Source of the DNA: Serinus canaria
Taxonomy: Eukaryota; Chordata; Aves; Passeriformes; Fringillidae
Assembly: GCF_022539315.1 (NCBI RefSeq)
Contig: NC_066343.1
Coordinates: 37,738,649-37,802,648, forward strand
Direction: 5' to 3'
DNA length: 64,000 bases
The notes below the pieces were generated by a model that saw only the letters and a program-made list of their open reading frames with translations, did no database searches and was not told where the DNA came from. Numbering within the stretch: position 1 is the first letter of the stretch; each line of letters opens with the position of its first letter. This document shows, piece by piece, positions 22,691 to 37,317 of this stretch. The translations under genes and the position numbers were made by a program.

Positions 22691-24328
22691 CAAGCAAAAA
22701 ACGTAATAAAAAAATTACTTTTGAGGTCTACCCATAAGATTTAGAAAACAAGAAATTTAAACCATGCCTTTATTAAAGGGAGAAAAAATTAGACTTTACT
22801 AAACTTTTGGTCTGCAGAATGGGAGGCTAGCTTCAGGGGAAATTAGTACATTTTGCTAATAGCTGGATCCAATTTAAAAGGCGCCATAACACAACAAATC
22901 TAAATCACGAAACAAAAGCAACATACTTAAAAGATCTTAGAAAATGAGACCATTTGAAAGAGAGTAAGAGCTATTATCCAACAAAGTGGAACATTTATTA
23001 CAGGTATGGGGCATCTGTGATCTCTACCAAATACAGGTTCAGACTCTATTGATAAATTATTTGAACAACTTGACGCTTTTTAGAGAGTCTCAGAGGTCAG
23101 ACTCCAGTCTAATTCACAGAGGAAAAAAACAGAGATTTTTTTTTCAAATAACCAGCCATGCTACAACACATTAATTTTAATTAACAATAAGGAAGCATTC
23201 CAGAACTGAATGCTGCTTTGTTCCATATGAAAGCATTTATCACCAGTCTCGTCCTATCTACTGATAAATTGGACTAAAATACTAGATCATTTGCCTACCT
23301 AAGTAAGGAACAAATGTTGCCAGACAATATTTGAACTAAAAAACAGGTTTTACAGTTGTTTAGCATGGAAGAATTGCAGTTTAAGAACTGCCAATTTTAA
23401 AGTGCATTTAATGACTTCCCCCCCCCCATCTTAGCTGAAATAGTTATTTTTTAATACATTAGTGGCTTATCATTCTATATAGTCTGTATTTCAAGTGGGC
23501 ACTCCTATCTTTTATGCCACAGAAAACACCGACTTTAGAAGGTGAATTTGATTTCATTGAAACTTGTGCAAGTGAAGGATGCTGAGGCAGCTCACCAGGA
23601 GCAATGAAACAGCTTTTTGTGTTACACCTGTGTTGACAGACTATCAGATCAGCAATCTGAAAGAGTGTACTCAAAGAGCCAAAAACCTACTGGATGTATA
23701 CAAAATGGATTCATAATTTTTACAAGGATTCTGTAATTGTGATTATTCTGTTTGCCAAGGGTTTGTCAGGAGACTGAGTAAAGAAGCTGTCTATCAGCTT
23801 AAATTGGTTTTGTTTTAGACTAAAAACTGGACTTTTCATGGCCTAAGTTTTCTCTCAGGTCTTGTAGCATGTGCTCTGACAGTATTGCAGAGCCCTAAGA
23901 AACTAAAGGCCAGATACAGCAGCACAGCAGCAGCAATTTTTAAGGAAATTTTTCTTCCTGAGATCCTCATGGCATCAGGGTTCACTTAATGCTGTTTCTC
24001 ACAGTGCAATGCTCTGTTTCGGTATAAAACCCTTAATTTTCCAGAGCTATGGCCAAAATGATGATAGCATTTCTAATTTTAAAAAAGGCTTTTGGTAGCC
24101 TTACTCAAGCTGTATTTTACTTTGAGTACTGGAATGAACCACAATTCAGTCACTGGACCTGAGGCAGATTGAGCTTACAGAGCTCCACCATGCTCTGCAT
24201 TTGACATCTCTGTACAAGCAGCTCCAGGTTGTATAGGCAGATTGTACATGCTATTCCCACCACCTTGCACAACCTCCTTTCCTGCTGTGCAGCACAGCAT
24301 GAGTATCTCAGCCCACTGACACCCCAGC

Positions 24329-24348
24329 AAAAAAAAAAAAAAAAAAAA
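24329..24348. repeat. Poly(A) run of 20
   Basis: Uninterrupted A run after accccagc. It could be the tail of an old retrocopy, but no retrocopied gene was recognised in front of it. Confidence 0.9.
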
Positions 24349-26582
24349 GCATAGTCACACAGGAAATCCTAAGGCAGAAATGAGCTGGCAGATCAAAACT
24401 TTGTCAGGAGCTAATTGTAATTTTGGGGAGGACTATGTAGAGGTCTAAAATAATTTAAAACCTGAACTATGAGCTGGTCACTAAAAAGTCACTTAAAAGC
24501 TAATTTTTGCAGAATATTAGATATTAGGCTTTGGTAATCTTGGTAGCAATGTTCTACTTCTGTAATTAATTTTTCTTCTTCTAATTTGTATTTCTGCAGA
24601 GATCTAGCAATTGCACACTATGAAGGGTGCTGGAAACAATGGAGAAGGACATGCAAGTCCCATCTCTCCTTCCTTAATAGCGCTGATGAAGAGCTGTGGG
24701 TAGAGTTCATGCAGCAACTGCCTATATTTAGTAGCAGAAGAGAAAGGTGCGGCACAATGGAGGTTTCAAAGGCAAATTCTGTTGCTTGGTCAGCGGCAGA
24801 GTGTGGGGCAGCTGGCAGCAGCATTTGAACCTGTACCTGTGCTAGTGTGCCCATGGGCCAGGCAGCATGCTTCCACAGCTGTGCAAACCTCAAGCCACAG
24901 CAGGTGCCTGCTTGAGCCTTCTCACATTTATAGATGTGACTTAGGGGCATGTATTTCCTTCCTGACCTTTCTCCTCTGCTCCAACCACATGCTCCTGTTC
25001 TAGCGGTCACACAGTTCTAGATAACACGATGTTAAAAAGTTTATATGGTACCACAGCCTTGCTCAAGAGCAACCTCAGCAGCTTCCACAGGCTGTGAACA
25101 TGACTCCACTTCCACCTGCAAATAAAACGTGTATCTCTTCCATAGCCAGCACAGAGGCTCTTTTCTACATGACGAAACAGAAGCCAGGAATCACAAAACA
25201 CGCGGCTTCAGAAAGCCCAGGCAGAGCAGCAGGCAACCTTGCTGTGATCAAAAAGGCATAGCAACCAAAGGATAGCAGTTCAGGACAGGATTCACTCTTG
25301 GCAATGCAGCAAATGCTGAGGACTTGTTTGGAAAAGACAAATGCTCTTTTTTTCCCCCCACTTCAGGCTTAGAGCAGAGAGCTCCCAATTACAAACCAGA
25401 CACTCTTCTCCCTATGTGGGCCCCATCTGTGATCAAGGACAGCTGTGTTGGTAGAAAAAAAAAAATTCCAAAAGAAGTCAGAAAAGGCAAGAGAATAAGA
25501 AGCCATGTCTAATCCTTTCTCAAAGGTGGTACTGGCTGTGTCTCTCTTCTGATGTCAAAGCTGTCACTGTGAATAAGAGGCCTGGTTGGGATGCCTAATT
25601 GTGTAATCTCAAATGCTCTTCAGCCTGCCCCTCCTTACCCTGTTTAACAGGAGATGGATACAAAGCAGGATGGTCTCTAGCTTTACAGCAAACCAACAAA
25701 GTGATGATAGGAAAATGACCCGGAGAACAGTTAGATGAGGAAAAGGCCACCAGCAGCAAAGCAGTGTGACAGCTTCAACAGCACTGTCTGGGAGACCACA
25801 TTGCCATGGTGCCTGAAGGCTTTTCTCACAACATACACATTTGTGCTGCCACTGTCCCCATGCTGGGGAGAGCAGCTCCTACATCATAGTGCATGTAAGG
25901 TAAGGAAATGTTTAACACAGCATATGAACTCACTTAATTTCAAAAACAAAGGTTTTAAAAAATAAGGCTTAATTTAAAACATAGATACACTACTTATACT
26001 GAAACTAAATGCTTCCCCTTTGTCTGCATTTTCACTATTGCCTGCTCAGCATGCTGGAGCACCAGTGCCATTCACAGCTTGCAGCAAGATGAAGATGGCA
26101 GAAAAGATATCACCATCTGCCTTTTCAACAATTTCACTGGAGATGTGTGCTGACCTTTGCTTTGCTGTGGTGCTGCCAGCTCTCAGGAGCAAGGCTTCCT
26201 TCTGGCTGGTGACAGAAACAATGCTTGTGCCTCCTTGCCTGCTCTCAATTCTTGCTCCTTCCTTCCCCAGCAGGGTACTCTGGTGAGGATGGCTGCATGT
26301 GTGAAGACACAGTCTAAGGGTGAGTATTGAGAGGCTGCTGGGGGGCCAGGAGATCCTGCACCTCGGAGGGAAGAAGGAAGACCAGGTCCCAGCCTAAGGC
26401 AGGGACAAGCCTCATGCCTTCAGGAAGGTAAGCTTGGCTTTGGCACATGTTCACATCCAAATAGACACTTTTGCTAAAATGCAGCAACACAACTGTCTCC
26501 CATCTCATATACAGCCCGATCCATATTCCCTCCAACAGCCTACTGAAACACCTATTGACAATAATGGCTAGATTATGACAGA

Positions 26583-26850
26583 ACATAGAATGTGTTGGGC
26601 TGCAAGAGACCTTAAAGATCACCTCATTCCAACCCTATCACCAGTGGCAGGGAGACCTTTCACTAAACCAGGTTGCTCAGAGCTTCATCCTACATGACCT
26701 TGAACACAGCCAGGGATGGGGCATCCACAGCTTCTCTGGGCAATGTATTCCAGTGTCTCACCATCCTCACAGTAAAGAATTTCCTCCTTATAGCTAATCT
26801 AAACCTGCCCTCTTTCAGTTTGAAGCTGTAACCCCTTGTCCTATCCCAAC
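26583..26850 (-). mobile_element. CR1 LINE 3' portion
   Basis: Minus-strand CR1 starting catagaatgtgttgggctgc, then agagaccttaaagatcacct, a ccaggttgctcagagcttca box, tattccagtgtctcaccatc, cagtaaagaatttcctcctt and ccccttgtcctatcccaac. It is well preserved and 5'-truncated. Confidence 0.93.
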
Positions 26851-29800
26851 AGTATCTCTGGAATCAGCAGAAATTTATATCACCATAGCAAGCAATTAAA
26901 ACACTTCTCATTACCACTGTCTCTGCTGGCTGTCTCCAGATATAGTCTGCTTATAATTTCTACCCATATAGTGTCTGCATATGTGTTTCAACACAGCTTA
27001 TTTATATGTGCACATAAAAGCATGCTGGACTTATAAATGCAAACGTTATAGTGGGAAAAAAGCACATAAACATATACATCTGATGTAGAAATTCAACTCT
27101 GAAGAGTCTGAGATCAAGCACACCAACAGTCTGTTACTGATTATTATTAAATTATATCTCCTGTTCAGCAAAAGGAAAGGCTGCTGTAAGCATCAAGGCA
27201 ACAGTAAACTATCTCCTTTGCCTATGCCCCTCTCTCCATCCCTCTGCTTCTACCTCATCCGTCTTGTAGCTAGAGGCAAAAAAACCTTTTATCTCTGGTC
27301 TATCACAGTGAATATGATCAAAACATTTGTTATTTCCAGGCAAGATTACTGTCATAGACAGAATCTGTAACTCCACATGAAAATAATACTCAAATTCCAA
27401 TCAATGAACAATGTGACTGCCTGTTTTTTCCATAACTTAGGTCACAGCCAGCCTACTCAGTCCATGCTCACATCCTTCTAATCTCCCATTGCTTAAGACC
27501 TGGATTTCCACTTTCAAAATAATTACATAGGTGATTTTAACTCCAAAGACAAAGACCTTTAGCATCACTTATTCTCCCTTCTTCAACGCCCAGCAAAAAA
27601 TTCTTAAGTGAAAAATACATTGATTTTATAAAATCAGAAGAAATATGGTCATTCATGCAATGAGAACATTTAGATTTTTCTCCGTGTTTGATATTTTTTA
27701 GTTATCTTCTCCACTTCTTTCATTCCCTGCTGCTGGAATACAGTGATGGTTGTTGCTTAGGACAATGCTTACATCATGTGGAACACAACAAAATTCCTCT
27801 TCTTTCTCAAGACACTGCAACTCCCACTGACACAAGGGTTGAAAGTAGGACAGCAGAATTTAGCCACATGTTATTAAGTCAGTGACTCAGTGGTGGAATT
27901 GTATCTATGTGGTTAAGAAATTATGTCAGAACCTGCACCTTTGAATTGTCCTGTTTCTTGAAGTATTTAGACCTCACAAATTATGGTCCAACTCAGGCAT
28001 ACCGTGCATCTGCGGCCAGCCTTCAAACAGGAATGAGAAGCATTAGATGAACTATTTGGATGAAGTCTCAAAATAAGTTTATTTTAAATAAAAATATTTT
28101 CAAATTGTTTTTCAGAATTAAAAACCAAAACAAGCCAACCAAAAATCCTCCCAAAGAAAGCAAACCTCAGAGGAACATCCCTACTACTGACAGCTAGGGG
28201 ATTTTGTTTGTATATCAGAACTACCCCCTCCTTGTCATGGGCACTATGCCAGTGCTATCATATAAATGCAAACAGAGTAACTTTTAAAATTTCATAACAA
28301 AGGTAGGTGGTTTGTATTACAGCACTGGGTTTATATTGCCCAACAAAGAAATACTTGATAAAAGTTTATGTAGAGCAATTGCATCCAATTCAGACAACCT
28401 TAAAACTGAGTTCAGAAGCCCAGAGGACTTCGCCACTTCACTCTCCTGGCTGGACAACAGGACATGGAATTATCTCCAATCCCTTCCTCCACAGATTATT
28501 TGGAAAAGCAGTAAAAAATGCCAAACTAACCCAGTTGCATATTTGGTTCCCTCCTACCATCAGCTCCTCTACTTTCCAAGTTTCGCTAAGTTTCTGGACT
28601 GCCACACAGAGGAAATTAAGTTCAAAACTGGTTAGAAAAATCAGATGATAAGTGAATAGCACCAGTAATGGCAGCAGACAGGGCACAAAAACTCCTGCTC
28701 CTGCCACCCAGCAGCCACTGAGATCACTTGGAAAAAACATGTTGCTGTTGGCTCCTGGAGGGGTGTGGGACTAGGAGTGCTGACTGGTGAAAAGCTATTT
28801 CCAGTGCTCCATAAATCTCGTGTTCTGATCATGCCCTCCAGCAAATGCTGATGGAGGGATTTTCTGTTCTTCTCAAGTGGCTGGAAAAGCCCCCCTACTT
28901 TGCATGTGGAAACCAAACAAACCCAAATTATACCTACTCAAGATTATCCTTCGGCCAGTCTTACAAATTCATCTCAACACATCCACTCAGTCACAATGGG
29001 CACATAAGCCAGAGTGAATCTCATGGGAGGACTCCCATGGCTGCCACTGGAAGTGTTTTTCCCTCATCTTGTTCCAATTTCCTTAGCTTTGAATTTTGGG
29101 CCTCATCTTTGGGAAGCAAGTGCCACCTTCCTAAAAACTACCTTTTTCTAAGCTCCTTTCATTAGGAAATACATCTTAACTCCTGCAAATTCACTTTTGA
29201 AAAACTGTTTTAACCAATATCAATACCAATACTGTCTGTGCCAAAGAGCCTGCAAATTACATTTAAATGCAACATGAACAAGAACATGAAACAGAGTGAA
29301 GACTCAAATTTTTTTTCAAGATCATAGAGGACATTTTGCAAGAGGCTGTGGCTTCAGTCAACGCATCTATCAGCAAAGACGACAGTCTAAAATACACCCT
29401 GAAATTATCTCTTTTTCTATGAAAATGGGAAGGGCTTTCTATGACAGAGATATATTCTTAGCAAGGATTTGCATAAGGAAGTAGGAGAAGCAGAGCAGGG
29501 AAATAATAGTGAGGATGTGTGTGAAAAGCATCAGACTGATAACAGCAAAGAGATTTTACTTTGTGAAAACATATATCTTTTCTTTCTTTTCTATTTAATG
29601 AAAGTACTGCCTCAGTAATGGTTGGGTGTACAAACCTCAAATATTATTTCTTCCAGAAACAAATGTACCCTGCAGGCTGACTCATCTACAGAGCCTTTTC
29701 AAGGTTCATTATTATTCTTTTCTAGATTACTAATATCAGGTTCCTCCTGATGAGCTAACTGCAATTCAATTGCAAATAAAAAATGATTCAATGTAACCAT

Positions 29801-32800
29801 ACTTATGTCTACAGGCACAATAATGCTTTAACTAAAACATTCAGAAAGGAAAAGGCAGGTGAAATTTATTTTGCACTCCTGGTAAATTTTCACAGCAGAT
29901 TTGTAAGTCCTGAAAAACATACTGTCTTATCCAAAATAAGGCATCTCCTCCTGACTCGAACTGAAACTGAGCAATAACCTGTATATTTAAATATAAAAGA
30001 AGTACAGAAACTATTTTTATTTTTGCAGAAAAAAAATCACTAGAAAGCAATGCCCTGTAATAGAGTCATCAGCTCAAGCTGTTACCTTTTTTATCTTCTG
30101 ATTTGGTGCTTCATACCAACAATGACATTAGTTAAGGAAAAGGACCATGGCTCTCTCTCGGTGGTTGCAATGCCACTATCTGAAACATGCCTACCTGTTG
30201 CTACACAGTACAGCCAGGAAGGACTGGCAAGCCTGTGGAGGTATTTGCAATACATTACTAACTGTACTCAAAAGCTGGAGACTGCTTCTGAGTCCCTGCC
30301 CCAAGGGAGGACTGGCCCAGTGTTTGTGCTGAAAGTAAAGCTCACCAAGTGCCTTCTTCCAGTGTGCACTGACTTTTCCCAAGCAGTTCCCTTTTCCCAC
30401 CCAGTTTTGTGTTGCTGTCTACAGAGCTCTGTTCCATAAGCGTGCCTTCAAACAATGCCCATCCACAATCAGCAGGACAGCTGAATTATGCAACCTGAGA
30501 ATGTGCTCAGCTCAACAGTCACCATCAGATGGGAAATTACGAGAATTCATTTGCACTTCCACATCTGCCAGCTTTTCACAGGCTAGGAAAGATCAATGAA
30601 TCAAAGCTATTTTATCCTAACAGAATTCTCACTGCTTCTAGGATGCCAAGCACCTTAGATGGTTTGTATTAGGTGACTGCATTTCTCTCACTGAAATAAA
30701 ATGCCACCACTTCATAGCCTTGGTCACACAGGCATATCTCATGCACAATGAAGTACTTGTGTGAGAACAGATTTATGCCACCCACATGACTGATGATATT
30801 ATGATCTTAACTCATTTTACTCACATTTACTGCAGAAAGAGTTCTAGTTTATCTTCTCTCCCCAAAATACACCACATTATGATCCCAAACACAGGGAAAG
30901 CTTTATGTAAGTGATGAGCATTTCAGTCTGCTTGCTGAGACAAGGAAACACAACAAAGTAACTTTCCATATGCTGCGCAGGCAAGATAAAAGTGATATCT
31001 ATAGTAAGAAAGAAAGGAAAGCTAACTCTACAGTGAAAAATCTGGGGAAGTACACCATAAATATTTCTGCTTCCTCCACATTCTGTAATTTTTATCCCCA
31101 TTTCTTAGATAATTCAGCAACAAGTAAAACACACTTGCAGAAATCTAATCAAGTCTTAAATAGGACTGGTAAGTGCCACACCCACTGTTCTTCTCCTATG
31201 CCTCTGATCTTCTTCCTGTCACATTTTTTATTATTTTGCAGACTACTCAGCCATTCTGTGTCCTTGTGTGCCTACAAGTTACAGGTCTTTAGCCAGATTA
31301 AGAACAGAAATAACAGGAGTAATGAGAGGGCTCATCTAGCTAAGAGATTCATTGAGTGTTAACTCAGATCTCATGGTGTTGTCATTTGTAAATGATTGAC
31401 TTCGCTTTATTTATATGAAAGTTCTCAATAGCTTACTCAAATGAGATAAGATTGCACTGTCATATCAGAAGAGATGTCATCAAGATTAGACAGATTTTAA
31501 AAAATACTAAACACCCAAAACTTTCCCTGTAGACCAACTCTCCACATTGTGCAGATGCTAGATATTGAATAAATGAAACAGCTGCCTAGAACAGCCACTT
31601 TGGAAAGAAGCAAAACAAAAACAACCCCAGACCCACTTTAAATTTTATTATCCCACTGTGCTGTCTGATGGCAACTGTAGATGCTGCTTTATAACATATC
31701 CCATTTCTCCTCAGCCAGCTAAACTTACAGCTGGACTTTGTCATGTTCAAAATGCAGTCAGCTTCTATAATGCTTCTCTCCGATGCAGGATGTGGAATGT
31801 CATGGAGATGTAGCCTATGCATGAGTTATTTTGTTAAGTAGGGGGAAGCAGCACAAGACGGGGAACAGGAAGAGAAAATTGAGGACACAATCCAATTGCT
31901 TCCCACTTGTCTGACAGTACTTGGCTGAGCCACATGGGCTGAAGGCACAGAGAGAATGGAAAAACGGCTTTAAACTTTGAAACCTTCGTTGCTTTTAAAA
32001 CAAAGATCTCTTGGATATGCTCAATTCAAACAGCTCAGATCAATGAATTTAATCTTTTGAAAACAAACTTGTAGTTTTGTGTCTTCTCAGATGTTCCAAG
32101 GTTTGAAGAGTAAATGGAAAATAAAATAATTATTTGTTACAGAAGTGGACTGTAAAAAGTGGAAAGGAGTCACAAATTCTGCAATTTGGCAGATGCCCTA
32201 CAAGCATCTCTTGGCATCCAAGACTAGGGGCAGACCAATCTGGAATGTGATTAAGCCATCCGCAGTTCTGGCTCTTGTGGCCCCAAAGTTATACATTATG
32301 AATCACAAATATGTTACTTAACCTATTATTTATGTTTTGTTTGTTAGAAGAAGCATTCAAATGTCTGTCTTAGTGGGAAGATAGACAGTGAGCCTATGTA
32401 TCTGCATTGAAACCTAATTTGAGAAGAGAGGAACTGCAATGAGTAGGTGCGGAGATCTCATCAAGAGAGATCAACTTTACATTCCAGGTCAAGGCTGACT
32501 CTGACCTATCTCCTCTCCTGACTGACACAAAGAAATCAACACAGGGCAGATTACCTGCTGCAAACCCTCCACTCTGTTCTGAAGCAACATGTGCCCCATG
32601 GTTGTCAAATCTGGACACACACACGGTAACAAATGGTCAAGAGTAGCAAACAGTGCTGTTATCAGCTTCACTGGCTGGGGACAGACCTACACTTTGCTGC
32701 GGGCAGGTGCAGATGCCAAAAGGTGTGCAGTGCTTTACTACAACAAGTGCGGTCAATTTTAAAGTCAAAATAAAGATGCTTCAGTCACACAGACAGAACA

Positions 32801-34260
32801 TCTTTAAGAAATACAAACAGTAACTTTCCATGCTGTACTTGTGCAGGACAGATGGACGGACCCCCAGTAATGATCTTCGAAATTATTATGTACAAACTTT
32901 AAGATCAAACTTTGTAAAAATATATTAAAAAAACACACTCCTTTGTGTGTGTACCTTCTCACACTATTGGCCATATCATTGCTTATCCCTACTGGAAGAT
33001 GATTGTGAATTTAAATAAGAAAACAAGTTTATTTCTTAACTTTCTGCTGCTGGATGGAACACAGCTGACAACCTCACTTCCAAAAATCCGGGAGTAAACC
33101 CTCTGACACTGACAGTTTTCTTTTTACTGGCCTGCATGCAAGTTTTTTATGTTTTTATTTTTAATAATCCATTTCTGATTAGCTACTAGTTTAGCTACTG
33201 AGAACATTTGAACTCTGGTAATACAACAGGATGACTATAAGTGATTTGTGTATCCACAAATTAAATCTAGACAAGAACAGGCTCAGACTGCAGTTCTTTG
33301 CCCTGTGGTCACAACAACAAAAATACCCCGTGCAATACAAGAGAATAAGGCCCAAATAGTCTGTTCCTCAGGTAGATGAGGCCATGGGAGCTAGTTCCCT
33401 TTAAAGGACTGTAGGTGCCTGGGGTCTGATGACTAGTAAAACACTAATGGTAATGTTATCTTAGTTGTACTTCGAAGTGAGTTGTCTGCTAAGCCCTTGG
33501 TTTCACCTTGTAAAATAAAATGGAGATTATGTTCATTTCATGGAGGTCCTAATCTTGAGGGTTTGTGGAGGTTTTTCACAAAAACATTCTCATAGATTGT
33601 TTGTGTGCTTTTACGTTAACACTGCAAGGCAAAAAGAAAGCATGAAAGTGAAGAGGAAGGAAAAACCTGAGACACTGAAGCTTGTGGCCTGGTGCTTACA
33701 ATTCAGAGGCATGAAACAGCAACAACAACACAGCTATTACTTTGATCTATGTCCCTGTTAATTCCTCTTCCCATAATAGAACCACTGACATTTCACTGGT
33801 ATTCAGATGTGATGAAAATATATTCTAATATATATAAATAGAAATATTGGTTCAAGTACTAATTAAAAACAAATCTGGCATTTGGAAAACTGTATCAACA
33901 AAAAGTAAAAAGGTGCAGTAAACAGCAGCAATTCAAATGTTGTTCTTTTTTTTATTTTTTTCTGAGAAAAAGGTAGATATCTGTTCTATCAATCTTTATG
34001 TAAAGGTTTGGATTTCCAAGTCTTTCCAAGCATCCACACAGCAACTTCAGTGTAAGAGTAACAAGACAGATTTTGCTCTATCCTTTAATTCTAATAATTG
34101 CCACAAAGTTCCAAGAATAACAGGATAAGTGAAACACACCGGCATTCTGCAACCTTCTGCAAGGTAATTTTAAAATAAACAGCAGCCAAATGTTAAGTTC
34201 ACCATATTCCTTCATTGCATAGTAGCTTGGTCATATGCTACGTCATAATTAACCCTTGTT

Positions 34261-34295
34261 TTATACATATACATACATATATACACACACATGCA
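34261..34295. repeat. TA / CA-rich simple repeat
   Basis: The run ttatacatatacatacatat continues into atacacacacatgca. Likely microsatellite within the large AOPEP intron. Confidence 0.7.
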
Positions 34296-35124
34296 TCTCT
34301 AGACTCCTTTATGTTCATCTCTGACTTTCTTACCTCCTCCTGAATACTACATACTTGAAGCAAAGTCTGCTTGCAAGGATGTTTTCAGCCACCACTTCTG
34401 CATTAATTTTCAGAACTCTCCCAGCTCGAGAAAACCATGGGACTTAGGAGTCCGCTCAGCACGTGGTAAAAGAAAATTTATTGGTTTGCCTCCCAAAGAT
34501 ATAAAGCACTTTGGAACAGGGATGCTGCCCTTTACAATATCATATAAAGCAGTGTTTTCCTTGGAGGCTATCCATGTCACCAGCACGTAGTAGAAGCAAC
34601 TGCAAAAACCATTAAATTAAGGCCCCAAACCAGCAAACACAGTAGTCTCTCTGGAAAGCTAACTTTCCTAAATCCTGAATGAGACTTTGGAGCATGCAAA
34701 GAGGAACAATACAAGCTGACAATGGGGAAAAATAATTTTAGACTATAACAGACATGATTACATTTGGAGACAATATCACAACAGACTGGGCTCCACTACA
34801 CAGAAAAATGTAGTGAAAAATTTAACACTTGAACAAATGTGCTGCCTAAGGTACATGTAAAATAGTTTTGACATCTGGGTTGCGCTGTACTTTTCTACCA
34901 CAATATGCAAAACACACCTGAACCTACCTACACAAAACACACAGAAATAGAGTCATTATGGCACATGAAGATGCAACAATATTGGAGTTAAGATCATCCA
35001 ATTTCTGATTCAGCCATGAAAAAACCCCCAAAACTGCAGTGAGCCTGGTTCCTAGTGGAACACTGTCATTACTAGTCAACAAGACAGTGGCATACATAAG
35101 AGAGATTTGCTTTTACAGACTTAC

Positions 35125-35241
35125 CTCAGCATCTTGCTCCTGGAGCTGGTATGTTCTCTCTAAGCACTGCAGTATTCTAGGACACAATGTTTTCTCTTCC
35201 AAGAGGAACTCCAGAAGTAAGACCAGCTGGTCAGGGAGAAG
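35125..35241 (-). CDS. AOPEP: AOPEP third-from-last coding exon (39 codons)
   Basis: Seen: 117 bp, 39 codons, with a minus-strand acceptor ttcttttag and donor GAG|gtaagt. The translation begins LLPDQLVLLLEFLLEEKTL and ends ERTYQLQEQDAE, leading in phase into the exon at 17625-17711. Known: in aminopeptidase O this LLPDQLVLLLE segment opens the last part of the C-terminal helical domain and directly follows a basic stretch reported as a nucleolar localisation signal in the human protein. The exon carrying that basic stretch was not confidently found upstream (one weak candidate at 45994-46060), so it probably lies past the right edge or is diverged. Counting from the stop codon, this exon starts 114 residues from the C-terminus. 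Confidence 0.96.
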
Positions 35242-36277
35242 CTAAAAGAAAAAATAAATGCCATTTGTGCATGAAGATCTCTACTGGCTGAGCAATGTAA
35301 ATGGAAACAAACCAAAGAGGAAAAGATTGTGATAACCTATGTACTTCCAGCATGTGCTTTAAACATATCTTGGACCTCTAGCTGGTTTCTGAAAAACTGC
35401 AGGGTTTATGTGTCTGTGTTCTGAAAGACTGTGCTGGGGCGCAATTAGGACTCATTTCCCATGGTTTCCATTGCTATGGTTAGGTCAGATCTAAAACATG
35501 CTTATCTTATTGAAATACAATCATGGTTGAATAAGTAAGATTTTTATTGAATGTATAAAATAAGTAATTCTATTTTGTTTGGGTTTGAAGAGAGAATAAT
35601 TTACAGTGCATAATTTGAGGAATCAATGAGACATATGGACATATAATTTTTTAGAGTGGTGTTTTTATCTGATATACAAGCATTTGCATGATATGTTTAC
35701 AGTGAACAAAGAAACACAACACAAATAAGTGACCCAGCAAACAACTGTCGTAAAAACACATTCTGAGGCATATTTTAGTGCAATGAGTCACAAACTATCC
35801 ATCCTTTCATGAAAAAATATGCATTAATGTTTTATTTGTGGCATACAGGGTACACAGCATCTACACACAGATATATATTCAGTAGTTTCAGTAAGTTTCT
35901 TGACTCCAGAACCTATAATTTTGAACTGGAACCTACTGTAACCTAAAAGAAAAAAAAAAAAGCACAAGAAGTCTGTTGTAGCCAGTGCTTAAGTGCTCTG
36001 TTTAATAGGCTTATTGGATGAACAAATAAATAATTCAAACAGACCTCAGAGAGAAATTGCACCAGCTGCCAGGAAACCTCTTGGAAATTCAGGCTCCAAG
36101 GTGATCAGTCAGAAGTTTGTTATATGCCCCAAAACTTTCCCCACTATTCATCATTGTAGGGCACCAGGGGAAGAAGGGGAAAGGAATGTCAGTAAAGCTT
36201 TTGCATACAAAAAGAAACTAACCCTGCTCACTTCTAATGTTCTTGAGACAGACTAATAAAAACAGATATCCTGATAC

Positions 36278-36521
36278 TTTGACAGTACTTCCAGGTTTCA
36301 CGACATTTGGTGATTTTCTCTTCCCACGTCACTGCCTGCCCATGTCTGCTTTGCTGTGGCAATGTGCTAAGCAGGGATGAAATGAAGTCAGCTATAGCAA
36401 ACGCCTCTTCCAGCAATGCATCCCACAGCCAGGGCTGTTTATGTGGACTGAACAAGACTGGACTCCTGATCTCAGACAGCAAGTCCAGGAAGATACCCAG
36501 GATCTTATGATAAGTCTTAAT
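36278..36521 (-). CDS. Unassigned exon-like open segment (81 codons)
   Basis: Seen: on the minus strand a tract ending gatattttgcag is followed by an open frame of 81 codons in phase 0, starting IKTYHKILGIFLDLLSEIRS and ending EKITKCRETWKYCQ. The middle, QPWLWDALLEEAFAIADF, looks like amphipathic helix. The frame is longer than most around it and has a coding-like residue pattern. The only nearby donor is weak (CAAA|gtatca). The peptide does not fit between known AOPEP segments and I do not recognise it. It may be an exon of a nested gene, a pseudogene piece or chance; similar segments lie at 43.4-44.6 kb. Confidence 0.3.
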
Positions 36522-37317
36522 CTGCAAAATATCTACATTAATAACTAATTTAGCAACATGACATTTTCTTTCCTTTTAGACTAGTACCTAAATCAGAATA
36601 AAGAGGAAAGGGCATCTCTATTATGATAATGCTTTTGTTTCTTTGCATTTTGATTTATTTCCATTTTTTATTGGTAAAATTGTTTTCCTGAAGACTGAAA
36701 ATACCTCACATCTTACTAGCTCTTAGTGAAACATTTTGTACGTAATACCAAAGCCTGCCAATCACATGGTATTGTTAAAAGTGGTCAGGTATTTAAAAAT
36801 ATTGAACATTTCATTTCAGGACAGCTACTAAAATGGCAGTTAAATTCTTATTATGGAGTGCAACGCAGCTGCCAGGGTGTTAGTGAGACAAGTTAAAAAA
36901 ACAGGGATAGCTTCTGGGAGGTGACTCTACTTGGAAATTGAATTAATTCTGAACACTAATAAAATACAAAATGTTGCAGAACTCCACACGAAGAAAGGAA
37001 ACTTCTGATCTAGACAGTTTCCACTGCTAACTAAAAAGACAGAAGAACAATACTTAATTTGCAGAAGCTACAGAACAGAACAGTTGCTTGAATAGGTAAG
37101 TACAGAACAGCTGAGTATTTTATAATATATCTGCAGTATGATTGCTACACATACTCACCCACAGAAAGCTATTGTTTAAGCTAGCATTACAGAATCTCAC
37201 TGTAGCCAACAAAAGAGCAACAGCAGAGTAGCAGCCATGACCGTAATTTATGTCTGTCTAGTGCTGCATCATGGCTGAAGTTTTTTCAGAATTACCGGTT
37301 AAACTCTGAGAGTCAGT

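Larger units (their letters stand above)
17712..35124 (-). other. AOPEP intron of about 17.4 kb
   Basis: Bounded by gtaagt at the 35125 exon and the cacaaag acceptor at the 17711 exon. It holds CR1 3' fragments at 22.2-22.7 kb and 26.58-26.85 kb, a 20-base A run at 24.33 kb and a TA/CA-rich patch near 34.26 kb. Open frames here are short and look like chance. Nothing else was recognised. Confidence 0.85.

Noticed and set aside
24586..24828. Plus-strand frame after a ttctgcag acceptor (RDLAIAHYEGCWKQW...)
   Set aside because: The acceptor looks fair, but no good donor follows, the strand is opposite to AOPEP, and no protein similarity is recognised.
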